Shown: positions 38,301 through 53,300 of the stretch, piece after piece
Position numbering within the stretch: position 1 is the stretch's first letter
Layout of the letters: each line of letters begins with the position of its first letter
Origin: Bathymodiolus brooksi
Taxonomy: Eukaryota > Mollusca > Bivalvia > Mytilida > Modiolidae
NCBI GenBank assembly: GCA_963680875.1
Contig: OY804576.1
Location: 73,661,668-73,725,667 of the forward strand
Reading direction: 5' to 3'
DNA length: 64,000 nucleotides
Notes under the pieces: model-generated
Database searches by the model: none
Told to the model about the DNA's origin: nothing
Seen by the model: only the letters and a program-made list of their open reading frames with translations
Program-made: the position numbers and the translations under genes

Positions 38301-41300
38301 TTGCTAAAAAGAATATTAAAATGTGAATACCTACTTATAGTGTAACATGTTTATCAGCATTAGTTAATTTCTAAGGGAGATAATGGCAAGAGTTATCTTT
38401 CTTTTAACAGAGGAGAAGATTTTTTAGAAATCAACCAATCAGAAACAAAAATTGCCTGTGGCGGCCATGTTTGTCAACCGATCGGAATAAAATTAGCAAT
38501 CTTTATAGAGGACCTTCCATAGATGCTTCCTACCAAGTGTTGGTTCATTTGGCCAAGCGGTTTCAGAGAAGAATATTTTTTTTAAATCGGCCAATCAGAA
38601 ACATGAATTGCCTGTGGCAGCCATGTTTGTTAATGGATCGGGACAAAATGTACAATCTTTAGAGAGGACCGCCCATAGATGCTTCCTACTAAGTTTCAGT
38701 TCATTTGGCCAAACGGTTTCAGAGGAGAAGAATGTTTAAAATCAGCCAATCAGAAACAAGAGTAGCCTGTGGTGGCCATGTTTGTTAACGGATCGAGACG
38801 AAATGAGCAATCTTTACAGAGGACCTTCCATAGATGATTCCTACCAAGTTTCGTTTCATTTGGCCAAGCGGTTTCAGAGGAGAAGATTTTAAAAATCGGC
38901 CAATCAGAAACAAGAATTGCCTGTGGTGGCCATGTTTGTTAATGGATCGGGACGAAACGAGCAATCTTAATAGAGGACCTTCCATAGATGCTTCCTACCA
39001 AGTTTCAGTTCATTTGGCTGAGGGGTTTCAGAGGAGAAGATTAAAATGTGAAAAGTTAACGGACGACAAGTTTCATAGTCACAGATATTTCATTAAAACC
39101 GATTTCAAAATTATCAATGGATACTTACAACCCTCAACATTCAAATAGGTCTGTGAACTTTGTCCTGTTCCAATGCCATTAGTAGCATGACAAACGTAAG
39201 GTCCTTGGTCGCTGTCCTCTGCATTGAAAATGATCAATGATGGGGAACTAACAGATGAGCCACCATATTTGGCACCCAACATCTGTAGGGTAACAACCTG
39301 GCTGTTGACTACTTTAGTCCAGTAGACACTTGTATGAGTGGGGCTACCAGTTACCTCACATTCAAGAGTTATTGGGTTGCCTCTCTGTACACTGTATGTA
39401 TTCTCTAAAATTCTTACAGTTGGAACGCCTGTAAATTATGAGAAATTATCATTAATTGTACATCTTATGAGAAATTATCATTAATTACTCTTCCTAAATT
39501 TGGTCTAGGAACATGACATTCTTTGCAAATTTCAGTAATGTATTGAATTGTATTTTGAAAGCCGATATATTATATTAATATATTAAAATGGATTATCCAA
39601 TCAAAAAGTTAAAACTGATGGGATTTCTATATTTGAGTATACAAACTGATATTAAAACATTTTGTTAAAATAGCATTTCTTTTTTTGAATGGCGATTGTA
39701 GTTTATTGTCAAAAACAGTAAAAGTAGAAATTAAATCTGTCATATATTATCAATATAATTGATAAATACAAAAAATGCATATTGACAAAAACAGAATAAA
39801 GAAACAATATTTTTATCTACCCTGAATCACAATCTGGCTGTCTGAAAACAATACATTTTAAATCATCAACAACTACTTTAAGAAAAATAGTTATCTTCAA
39901 TATTAATAAAAAAATCCACATAATTTTTAATTGCAAAATAATAAATAATATTAGACAAAAGTTTTGGAAAAAAAGCCAAAACTTGTTGGCATAGTTACAT
40001 AAAATTTTACTTACTTCCTGTAACATCAAGAGTTCCTCTTGAACTTTGACCTGTTCCAACAGAGTTGGTTGCGAAACAAATATAGTCTCCCTCATCGTTA
40101 CTATCAGCGTTAAATATAGTGAGTGATGGAGTAGTTACGGAGGATCCAGAGTATTTGTTGTTGTTGGTGACGGTGATGGTCTGGGTGACTCCATTACTGA
40201 TCCTCTGCCAGTAAACACTTGTGTGGGTGGGGTTTGAGGTGATTGTACATTTCATGGTGACTGGATCTCCATACCCAACAGTGTAAGCATTCTTGTCGAG
40301 AACGACAGTTGGAACATCTGTAAATAAATGAATAAAAGTATAAGCGTTATTGTCTTAAATTGTATTATATTTGAAGCATCCCATAAATAAATACAATTTT
40401 ATTCATTTGATTAACAATATACCAGAGCAGTTTTATTAGGAAAGTATAAGTTGACACAGATTGCTATTTGAGGTAAAGAGGCCATGGACACTCTGTAAGG
40501 AATTTGAATGTAAAAGAACATAAAAGAAACCATCTTAAACTGTGTACAAGGTAAAACTAAAAATTCAAGGAACAGTACTTTAATTTGCTACAACATTTCT
40601 ATTTTTGTTTTCCAGCATATGTCACAACTCTATGTATATCTAAAGAACATATACTGACCCTGCTTGTTATGACATTCCGGTCAACACAACCTAATTTTAA
40701 CATTATTCAAATAAGAGCTTGCAATTCACTTGAAATGACAATATTCTATTTTGAAGATAACATTATGCATCTGTTTAGGTTCTGTGACTAAATATAGATA
40801 TCAAACGATGAATTTAGTGACTATAAATGCAAAAGTACTTATCTCAAGGCAGCCATCTTTGGAGTGAACCCCCCCCCCCCCCAAATGACCATCCTAAATG
40901 AATTGCTGTTGAGTAGAAGATTAAAATGTGAATATCTAATCAAGTGATGAGCATGTATATACACTTACTTCCAGCAACATTGAGAACGGTGATCTGACTC
41001 TGTCCTGTACCAATTACGTTATCTGCCAGACATCTGTAACTACCGGTGTCAGACTGAGCAACAGTGTTGATTGTTAGTGATGGGGTATTTACTGTTGATC
41101 CACTGTATTTGTTTGTGTTTGTGTTAGTCGTGATCTGAGTTGTCTGCCCATTAATAGTTCTCTGCCAGTACACATTGGTGTGGGTTGGGTTTGATGTAAC
41201 GGTACATTCTAGTGTTACACTGCTTCCAATGTTGGTAGAATATGACAGTTGTAGAACATTAACTACAGGAACATCTAAAACATTGTTGAAAATAATATAT

Positions 41301-44300
41301 TATTAGAACTTGGAAGTCTTAAAAGAAACAAAATCAATTGCATACAATCTAAACAAGATTGCTATGCCATAGCCAATGTCCCCCGCCTATTTACATAGAT
41401 CTGTGTATAAATTACTTTCATTAGTTCCTATGACTGAAATGGACTAATCTTTAAAGAAGCTGTGTCGTCAATAATCAGTCAAGAATTTTGCTTGTGTTCT
41501 AGTAAGCCTTTATATGGGTTCTATATTAGAAATCATTTGTTATTTTAATTGTGCTAGCTATTGTATATAAATATTTAAAACAGCAGGTGCTCATCTCCAT
41601 ACACTATTTTTATGCCCTTAAAATTTAATTGGATTCTACAAAATTAAACGTAAATAACTCGCCATTTTCAAATCACTTTTGTCACTATCACATTCCTCAT
41701 GTAGGAAAAACCCTACATATCAATTTTTGTTGAAATTGGAGCACTTCGAAATTTTATTTATTTTGGTGGCCATCTTAAAAATTTTGGCAACCATATTGAA
41801 AATAGCTGTCAAAATGGCCACCATAATGGCTGTAATGGCCGCCATTTTTAAATCGCATTTGTCACTCTCACATTCCTCAGGTCGAAAATCTTCTAAATAT
41901 CAATTTTGCCCAATTTCGAACTTAAGCTAGAGATTCCTAATACAGTGTATAATGCTTGTGTGTAAATTTGAAATCAATTGGTCAACAATCTTAACATATC
42001 TCGGACGGATGGACGGATGAATGAACAGACGGACTAACGCCCGGCATTTCCATATCCCCCGCTCCGCTTTGGGGGGGTGGGAGACAAATTACTGATTGAT
42101 TTATATGTGTTCAGTGTCAAACTTCAGCAGTATTTAGTGAGTGAGTGTTGTTTAACTCTACCTCAACAATTTTTCAGCTATATCATGGCGAGAACAAGTT
42201 AATTTTCAATGGAATGATGATGAAGTCCGATTTGTGCTAGACCAACACACTTAGCTGGATTTTTATTCAGCGGTATTTGAATTTTATCATAGCATAACAA
42301 ATCTATAATAAAAGCATTAGATATCAATAAGCAACTTCTACGAACACATTTCATATATTTATTTATTTGAATACCTCATCATAGTCCTGAAGTTACATAA
42401 ATTGATTGTTTGGTTGGTTTATGTTGTTTAACGCCACTTTCAACAATATTTCAGTTATATCGTGGTGGTCAGTTTTATTGGTGAGGAAGCCAGAGTACAA
42501 GGAGAAAACGACCGACCTGTCGCAAGTCACTGACAAACTTTATCACTACATAAATTGAAGATGGAATGCAAAGTGTTAGAAAATTTATATCAACTAGATT
42601 ATGGATAGAGCATATAATTATTCTGCTTTCAGTTGGAAAATTGGCAGTCCTTACAGAATGTGTACCAAAGTTGACTTCCTACGACATCTATGAATGTCTG
42701 AGAACTCTTGACTAGTTCTTACTACATTTATAGTAAAACTTACTTCCTACGACATCCAAGAATGTCTGAGAACTTTGACCAGTTCCTACAGAATTTGTAG
42801 CATAACAAACATAAAATCCTTCATCTGACGTAACAGCATTAGAGATGATCAGAGATGGAGAGTTGACGGTAGATCCACCATATCTATTGCTGTTTGAACC
42901 AATGTCGACATCAGTGCTCACACCATTGACTATCTTTTTCCAGTAGACGGTTGTGTGAACTGGGTTGGCAGAAATTGTACATTGTAGAGTTACTGAACTT
43001 CCAACATTGACGCTGTATGTACTGGAAAGAATGTTTACTTGTGGGGCATCTGAAGAAGAAAAAACATGATTGATTGCTTGTTTTTTACTGCTACTTTCAG
43101 CAATATTTCTTATATAGTCGAACCTTGAAGTGGTAAAGTGAAATGGACCAATGATTTTACTATGATATATCAGTGTTCAAGTTATCCAGGATAAATTAAT
43201 TTGAAAGCTACAACAAACACGCTAAATGTTTATTTTGAGTTATCCAAGGCAATGACTTATGCAAATGGGAGTTCGAGGCAATGAGTTTTGAGCATATATA
43301 TCATGACAACTAACCAAGGATAAACCACGGTGTCAGATCTAAGGAAGCAACTTATGTGAATGCATGCGAGTTTGAGATAATGAATATTGAGAATATACAT
43401 CACGACTACTAACCAAGGATAATCCACGGTACAAGTACACACCCTTGCCTGAGTTGAGTTTGAATCTATACTCTCTTTGGGTGAAATGAAAAATAAGACA
43501 TATCTCTTGATGAACAACTACCCTATACCACCAGACCACTGAAACCCACCACTGAAATAGGTGTACTTGGTTTTTTTCTTCTCTCTATACATTTGTATCT
43601 GATAATAACAAATTTAGGAAATGCTCACCAGTTTAAAGAACAAAAAATAATGCCAAACTTTTTAATTTTTTTAATTTTTATATAAATATTCTCCTCATCA
43701 AAACAAGATGGCTGAGAAACACCATATGTGTTTGGTAGTTTGAGGTGAGAGGTAGTTTAATTTTTTTTTCTATATTGTTGAAATTGTTGATCATCACTGT
43801 TTATACTTTCTTTTCATAGGAATAATATCAAAAACAAAAAGAAAGAAGATTACAAAGAATAAAAGGTGTAGTGATCAAAGTTAATATCTGAGGATGTTCC
43901 AGACAAGACAAAAATAAAAAGAATCTTACGTATGTAATAAGAGTTTGAAGATACCAAAGATGTAATCAGAATACGTAAATCGAAGGACAGACAACACAAT
44001 GGCCAAAAGAAAGAGAACAAAAACTGATCTACAAAGCATTACACATAAAACCGGGGGTGAACTTAGGTGCTCCGGATGGGTAGTATTTGTAGTTTGTACT
44101 TACTTCCTACTACGTTGAGGAAAGTGTTCTGACTCTGTCCTGTACCAATACTGTTTGTAGCATAACAGGTATAATATCCACCATCACTGTTATCTGCGCT
44201 ACTGATGGTCAAAGATGGTGTATTGACCGTTGATCCGCTATACTTGTTGTTGTTTATTGCAATGTCAGTATTGACATTATTTAGAACTCTGACCCATTTG

Positions 44301-47300
44301 ACACTTGTATGAGTTGGGTTAGAGGTCACAGTGCAGGTCAATGTTATAATGTTTCCAACGGTTACACTGTATTGACTCTGAGGAATGTTGACTATTGGTA
44401 TACCTAAAATAATTTGAAATAAATTTTAAATATATGACACAATATTTCGTTACTTAAAATATAGAAAACAAATAAATATGTTGTTTTGGTAAGGTGATTT
44501 AACAATTTAAAGGATTTAATAGCAAAACCACTTTCATTGTAATTTCTAAGATTCATTTGATAATTTCTGCCATAAACAAAATCTGACCACCATGCTATAA
44601 CTGAAATATTATCTAAAGTTGTGTTATACATCTACAACCCTGACCCTATATTTCATTAAGAGATTAAAAGATGGGGGTTGTGGTCTTACGATAGTTGGAT
44701 TTACAACTACCTATACAATCAGTGACTAACATCACTAAAGTTGTACCCGAGTTCTATTCCCACTGATGTGATAAAGTTTGTTAGTGACTTCTGGTAGTTA
44801 AGTGGTTTTCTCCGGTTACTCCGGTTTCCTCCACCAATAAAACTGACCACCACGATATAACTGAAATATTTTTGAAAGTGGGGTTAACCCTAACCCTAAT
44901 ACATTAAGAGATTGAAGTTTAATAAACTAATCAAGACAATAAAAAATAAAAACTGTAACTAATGGTGTATTAAACATTTCTGAATAATTATTGAGGAAAT
45001 AACTTGAGCCAAAAAAAAAAAAATGGATAAATCAATTAAGGTATGCCACCTACTTCCTGTTATATCAAGGAATGTTTGTTGAGATGTTCCAGTTCCTACA
45101 ACATTTGTTGCTGAGCATGTGTAGTATCCTTCATCAGCATTTGCTGCGTTAGCGATGACAAGTGATGGAGAGTTGACAGAGCCACCACTGTATCTAGAGT
45201 TACCACCAATAGTAATGCTCTGTTGTTGTCCATTGACTGTCCTTGACCACTGTACCGATGTAACGGCAGGGTTACCGCTGACTGTACACTGTAGGGTAAC
45301 AGATCCACCAACAATGACAGAGTATGTGTTCGAAAGTATGGTAGCAGTAGGCAGATCTGTATATGAGAAAGAAAATTGGTTATGGTTATGTAATAAAATC
45401 GTAGATATCAAATTTAGTGCACAACCACACGTTTCTGGAATAACCTTCATCAGGTACGCTCAAAATCGAAAGATTGGAAAGTATGCAAAATGTAACATAT
45501 TTTTTAATCTGCAACCACAGAACTCATGGTCACAAAACTTTTGAGTACCAGTTTAGTTCTTTTATTTTGAAAAATGACCAATCAAAACACTGTATCCAAA
45601 ATATATATTGATCCGATTGGACGATTTTGGAGTACAAGTATGTAAAACTAAAACTCAGAAGTTTCTATGACGACTCACTGAAAAGTAAGGACACTCAATA
45701 GGAAAACCAGAGAATGCAATACAATAAATAACCACAAAATGCCTACAACAACTAATGCTAATGTTTATATGACCACTCCAAAATACTTTATACTGCTTTA
45801 TTAAATTTAATAACAAAATTATGTGGATAAAAAAGAAAGTCTATTCGAAACTAAGGTAACAATGAAAAGTTAAAGAACAGCGCTTTTATTGCTTTTCTTC
45901 ATCGCTGGGTCTGATCTTCATTGACGAGTATAACCCACAACTCAAATTGAGTATAAAAAGATCTCTAGCCTGCATATGAGTAGTATATATTCTCCACTTC
46001 TATTTAATAGGTACTACATTAAATTAATGTCAAATTTGTATATGTAATTTCTTTTAAGCTGTCAAAATATACAAAATAAACACGAGTGAAGAATATGATA
46101 GTATTTTTTTTCTTCATCCACTTGCTTATTTAAACAAAATAAGAAAATTATTTCATTCTGTAAGACAAAATGAGAAGATTCTGTCACACTCTTGTTTATG
46201 AAGACAAAATAAGATTAGATAATCTCAGATTAATTCTTTGCACCATTATATAGCATTCTCCTAGCTACTTCAATAATGAAATATTCTAAAAGTAACAAAT
46301 AAATGGCAACACAACTTACTTCCACTAATAGACAAAACGGTCGTCTGACTCTGACCAGTTCCAATGGAGTTTGTAGCAAAGCATGTGTAAGTGGCGCCAT
46401 CATTATCGTCAGCATTGGAGATGGTCAATGATGGCGTGTTGACTGTTGATCCACTATATTTGTTTGTGTTTGTGTTGCTGTTGATGGTGGACGTCTGCCC
46501 ATTTCTCAGTTTCTGCCAGTACACAGCAGTAGCAGATGGTGTTCCAGACACGGTACATACAAGAGTGATTGTGTTTCCGTAGTTCACACTGTATTGAGGT
46601 TGAGCAACAACTACTGTCAATATACCTTAAAACAAAAATCAGTGGAAATTTTAAATTAAAACTTTAAATATCTAGTTTGTAATTTTGAGGCATTTGCAGA
46701 ATTATTCTTTATTCTGTATTTCTTTGGCAACCGTGTGATGGATTTTTATCAAATAATTTGCAGTTAATAAATAGTAATTTGGAATTCCCATTTTATCCAT
46801 TTCATAAGGATTAGAAAACAATCTGCCCTTTTGCTAAATTATGACCTCAACATCACTTTTTTTCAAAATAGGTTTTTATTCAATCATGGCATATTTGGTA
46901 TAATTTGTATGATCTTCTGATTAATATACATTGTTGCTACCATTATAAATGACACATTGCATTGTTGATATTTTTTGGACTAAGAATTAAGACTGCTTTC
47001 TTCAATTAAAAAAAAACAATTTACTGTATTTTTTTTATTTTTTTATTTAAAAAAAAAAATGGTAATGAAATTAATCACACCAATGAAATAGACATCACAA
47101 CAAAGTGTTTTATGGTTATGTATTTAACGCCACTTTCAACAATATTTCAGTTATATCAGGGCGGTCAGTTTTATTGGTGTAGGAAACCGGAGTGTCTGGA
47201 GAAAACCACTGACCTGTGGCAAGACACTAATAAACTGCATCATATAATGTTGTATCGAGTACACCTCGCCTGAAAAGGATTCAAACTTACAACGTTAGTG

Positions 47301-50300
47301 GCGATAGGCATTGATTGCATAGGTAGTTGTAAATCCAACTACCATACGATCACGACCATGACGACCCAACAAAGTGTTTTATACTTACTGCCAACAACAT
47401 CCAGATATGTCTGTGAACTTTGACCTGTTCCCACTGCATTAGTTGCCTGGCATATATAATATCCTTCATCGGCCTGAACAGCATTATAGATGGTAAGAGA
47501 TGGGGTATTCACTGCAGATCCTGTATACTTCTGTACATTGCCTCCAAGGTTGATACTGGACGTAACACCATTCAATACTCTTAACCATGTGACAGATGTA
47601 TGGGTAGGATTGGCCGTAACGGTACATTCAAGGGTGATACTATTTGCAATATTAACACTGTATGTGTTGGACAATACTCTGACAGCTGGTATATCTATGT
47701 GATGAAAAAAAAAGGAATAATATTATGTTGACATTTTTTTTAAACTCTCCCTTTAACAAAAAAATAATAAATTCAGGTACATAAATGAAAATATATGGAC
47801 TGGAACCTTGTTGTTTCAGAGTAAAAAATGTTAATGGTTTTAGTATAAAATATTTGTGTATTCAAATTATTCATGATAAATGAAGCTGACAGCTGCTACA
47901 CTTTGTATGAACAGATCAATTGAATTCTTCCGAGTTTTCAAAGATAACGATTTATCATAGCTTGAAATAACAAGATTCAACTGTATTTATAGGTTTCATT
48001 TATGGTGTTTAATGCCACTTTCAACAATATTTCAGTTATATCGTGGCAGTCAGTTTTATTGGTTCGATTTAGATAGGTATGACCTATATATGCAGTCAAA
48101 CCTGTCCAAGCAGTCACCTGTATTAAAAGGTCACCTTTTTTTGTCCCACCATAGAAAATTTCATATGTATTAAACCTCTTTTGAGAGGTCACCTGTCTTA
48201 AAAGATCACAATTTCTTTGTCCCATAGAGGTTTGACTGTATACAATATTTGGTTATGAATGAAAATAAAGCTTACTTCCTGCAACATCTAAGTATGTCTG
48301 TTGACTGTTTCCTGTTCCAACACTATTGGTGGCATAACATACATAGAAACCTTCATCTGACTGGTCGGCATTGGTGATAGTCAGTGATGGTGTGTTGACG
48401 GTTGATCCTGAATATCTATTACCCAAAGTGACAGTGGTTGATACACCATTGACGATCCTCTGCCAGTACACAGTAGTGTGTGTTGGGTTAGCAGTTACAG
48501 TACAGGTCAAGGTTACTGATCCATCATAGTTGACAGAGTAAGAAGGTTGTGGTACATTAACCAATGGGATACCTGAAAAATAATACGTGAGAAAGAAAGA
48601 TCTGAATAACTGATGTTTATAAAATTCCAGAGACTTCATAAACAGGAATAAAAATACCTTTCATGGGAGTGAGTGAGTGATTGTTGTTTAATGCCAACTC
48701 AGCAATTTTTCAGCTATATCTTGGCTAGAACGGGTTAATTTTCAATGAGATGATGATGAAGTCCGCTTTGTACTAGATCAACACACTCAGTTTGATTTTT
48801 ATAATGCTAGCTCACTGAAACAACAGTCCGCGGACAGACATGTCGCCCCACTCAAGACACATTATCTTGATTCCAAACCAGCCAGTCTTTGCTCTTTCTC
48901 TGTAAAGCTGTGTGCTAAATGGAAAAACAACAAATACCAATTTCATAGTTTTTGGTTTGATCCGATTGGCACTCGAACCCACGATCAACCACACTCGAGG
49001 TGGGCACACTAATCATTACACCATCGATGCGGTAACCTTTCTTGGCATAAAATGGTACAAGTTTTATACATATTGTTTGAAAAGCAGTATAAAATTAAGA
49101 GAGGATTTACTTTTCATATTGAAATCACAACCAACAACAAACTTCCTAAATTCTGATCTTATTTCAATGGACACTAAAATTGATACAGTAGCCATCCTCT
49201 TATAAGACGGCATTATGAGAGGGATGTCTGCTGTTGAGGGGCACAAATTAGTTGAGTTTTACTACCTTAATGCATCAGACATCTCAGAAGAGTGGCCTTT
49301 GGAAGGAGTGGCATATAAAGATTGGAATCAAAATATTCACTTACTTCCAATTACATCTAGGAATGTGTTTGCACTTTGACCTGTTCCAACACCGTTGGTG
49401 GCGAAACATATATAGAATCCTTCATCATTGTTCTCAGCATTAGAGATGGTTAGAGATGGAGTATTAACAGTAGAGCCTGAGTATTTGCCAGTGTTGAGGG
49501 TGATTCTGGTTGAGACGCCATTGACATTTCTCTCCCAGTAGACTGAATTATGAGTAGGTGAAGCTACGACTGTACACTCTAATGTTATACTGTTACCAAT
49601 GTTGACCGAGTACTGGTTACTTGCAACTGTTACTATTGGAATGTCTGTAAAAAAAAAAATATATAATGAATGAATTTGCAATCATGTACATATCCAAATT
49701 GTGGCAAAAATGACAAATAATTTCATTTTATTTTCTACATGTATTGTATTGTTATTTCAGAAATATATGCATACAAAGACATTTTTTTTTATAATTAACA
49801 TGAGGAGACAAAATAGAATTTCCTAAAAATTATTTATCAGAAATGTGAAATATTACAATTTTACAAGCTTCAGTCAAAATATGCTTTCTTTGAACATAAT
49901 GCAGAATTACATAGTTCACAGAAAAATGCTGCATATGTGGTAACCCAAATCATTACTATGCATGTACAGTTTAAGCCCATGTTGATTTGAAACCTTTGCC
50001 TTTGGACATTTGAAGACACTGATTTTATCAATAACGACAGCCGTTGTTAAAATATGCCCAAATTGCACAATAGACAAATTTACAAATTTTATAAGCAACT
50101 CATTCAATATTATTTAGATACAATTTAAAATAAAGCTGCTCATTCTAATGTAATGCACGACTGAACCTCAACCATATCATGAAGTTAATTAAAATACTTA
50201 CTTCCTACAACATCCAAGTATGTGTTCTGAGACTGTCCTGTACCAATACTGTTAGTAGCGTAACATCTATAGTTCCCTTCGTCACTCAAAGCAGAACTTG

Positions 50301-53300
50301 AGATTGTCAAGGACGGGTTGTTGACTGTAGAACCACTGTATTTTCCTGAATTCATGTTAATGTTGGAACCGCCACCATTGGAGTCGATTCTCTGCCAGTA
50401 AACAGTAGTATGAGCAGGATTAGAAGTTACTACACAACCCAGTGTAACAGTTGATCCAATATTACTGTTGTAGTTTTGTAATGTAACAACAACAGAAGGG
50501 ATACCTGGAAATCAATAATACAGAATAATCAATAATCAGAAATCAATAACAACAAAAACAACAACAAAGGGGGGAAATCAATTATACAGAATAATCAGGA
50601 ATAAACAACAACAGTAGGGATACATGGAAATCAATTAAACAGAATAATCAGAGAGAATATCCTTGGATGAATACTAAAAAAAATGATTAAAGAATAAATG
50701 ACCTTTTCTTCTCAATAACTTATTTAAGAATAAACAACCTTTACCTTCTCATGATCTTGAGAATAAATTGCCTTTTCCTCCTATAAACTTAATTAGGAAT
50801 AAATGCCTTGTTCCTACCTAGACACTTGATTAAGAATAAAAGACAATTTCTTTTAATAATACTAAAAGGAGATATGATTTATTCTGATTCACATATAACA
50901 TATTTTTCTTGTGTATATTTTGTAAATTTCACCACAGGATACAAAAAAAAATTTGATTTGATAATTCTAACTTTAATGTAGAATCAAACTTTTCAAACAA
51001 CTAAACAATTATTGAAAAGAAAATGATATGGGGATAAAGATAAATAATCAGGGAGAACAAACGTTCTACTGTTTTACTTCTTTTCACACTCCCACTAGAT
51101 CCCACTTTATACTTATATCAAAGGAAACAATAGCTCTACTGCTTTACATCATTTAACTCCCCCAAATTCCCATTTTACATGCAAAATCAAAGGAAACTAC
51201 AGTTCTGTTTTTCATTTTACAGTTCCAGAAACTTTTTTTTAAAGGATATGAATAACTAACACTTTACAGATTGAAACCCTTTATACTGCCAACGAGTGGT
51301 ACTTAAAACCTTTAGTAAAAAAAAAAGGTACATTTTGGCACATTTGTTATCATACTGGAAATGAATTTTTTATGTTGTCAAAAGCATGACTTTTACTAGG
51401 GGCAGGGTGGTGTATGGGTTTGGACCACAATTTAAAAAAAAAAGATCCGACATACTTCCGACAACATCCAGATAAGTTTGTTGACTGGTACCAGTTCCAG
51501 CAATGTTTGTAGCAGAACATGTATAATATCCTTCATCAGAGTTTTCAGAAGCTGAGATGGTCAAGGATGGGGTGTTGACAGTTGAACCACTGTACTTATT
51601 GTTTCCAGTTCCTAAGTTGATATTTGTTGTCTGGCCATTGACGATTCTCTGCCATTGGACTGATGTATGGGTCGGTGTAGCTGTCACAACACATTCCAAC
51701 GTAATGGAATTTCCCAAAGTTACTGAGTAGCTATTAGAAAGTACTTGTACTGATGGTACATCTGCAAAATTAAATATATAATATACATAACACAATCCCT
51801 TTTTTTTGCCATTAAATAAATATTAATTTCAAGGTTCTTTTAGGAATAATTACCATACAAAGGAAGTAGTTCCCTTCATTATAGGGGGTTAGGGTTATGG
51901 TGTTTAATATCATTTTAAACAATATTTCATTTATATCGTGGCAGTCATTTTTAGTGGTGGAGGAAACCGGAGTACCAGGAGAAAACCACTGACCTGCCGC
52001 AAGTCACTGACAAACTTTATAACATAATGTTGTATCCTGTACACCTCGTCTGAGCGGGATTTGAACTCACGTTAGTTTCATTCATTATATACATGTACAA
52101 AAAAACATTATATTTTCATGTATGGAGTCATTTGCAGCTATGTAATTCTTGTGTGAGTAGGTAGTGTGTAGATCACATTTTGTTAAGAAATGTGCGAGAT
52201 ACCCATTTGATCCTTACATGTATTTTGTCTATTGTTTTAACAGCAAGAAATATTGTCATCTCCATTTTCTAGTATAATTTTGAGGGATCCAGAGGCTAAC
52301 ATATCCCTTGTAACATTTACCTGGTGAAGATTTCCGTAACTATTCCCCATCATAGCTTATGTTAAATTCTCCACCTAAATATGAATCGTCATATCACAAT
52401 GATGTTTTGATGACTATCGTTTACCATATTTTCTACGATTAGTTTTTGATTTAATGTGTTTTTAGTCAAATTATTACATTATAATATGTTTAAATAGGGT
52501 TATGGTGGTTAATGCCACTTTCAACAATATTTCAGCTATATCGTGGTAGTCAGTTTTATTGGTGGAGGAAACCGGAGTACCTGGAGAAAACCGCTGACCT
52601 GCCGTAAGTCACTAACAAACTTTATCACATAATGTTGTCTCGAGTACACCTCGTCATGAACGGGGTTCGAACTCACAACTTTAGTGGTGGTAGGCACTGA
52701 TTACACAGGTAGTTGTAAATCTACCATACGATCACAACCACGACAGCCACTGATTAGTTTTTTTATTTAATGTGTTTTTCAGTCAAACTACATTATAATA
52801 AACATACTTCCTACGACATCAAGATATGTCTGTTGACTGTTGCCTGTTCCAACACTGTTTGTAGCGTAACACGTGTAGAATCCTTCGTCATCGTTTTCTG
52901 CTGTATTAATTGTAAGGGACGGAGTGTTGACTGCGGAACCACTATACTTATTATTATTGTTGACAGTAATTGTAGTCTGTACACCATTAATGGTCCTTCT
53001 CCATTGGACTGATGTATGCCCAGGGGTAGCAGTTACTGTACATTCTAATGTTACACTGGCACCATAGTTTACTGTGTACTGATTTTGTAATATTCTCACG
53101 ACAGGAATGCCTGAAATAATGATTTTTTTCAAATTACTTTATAATTACATTAATACCATTGTATATGTATAATTATCGGGAACTTGTATATTTTCCCTTT
53201 GATTTAACTGCAGGATATCTTCAGTAACAACGGATTCACCATGATACTGAAAGGTTTCAGCTAAGTGTCACATCAAACCTATTAAGACATTACCGATAAA

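Noticed and set aside
45155..45544. Long plus-strand frames opposite Ig exons (also 37279-37644, 54484-54768)
   Set aside because: Antisense shadows of the Ig exons with no splice support or domain.
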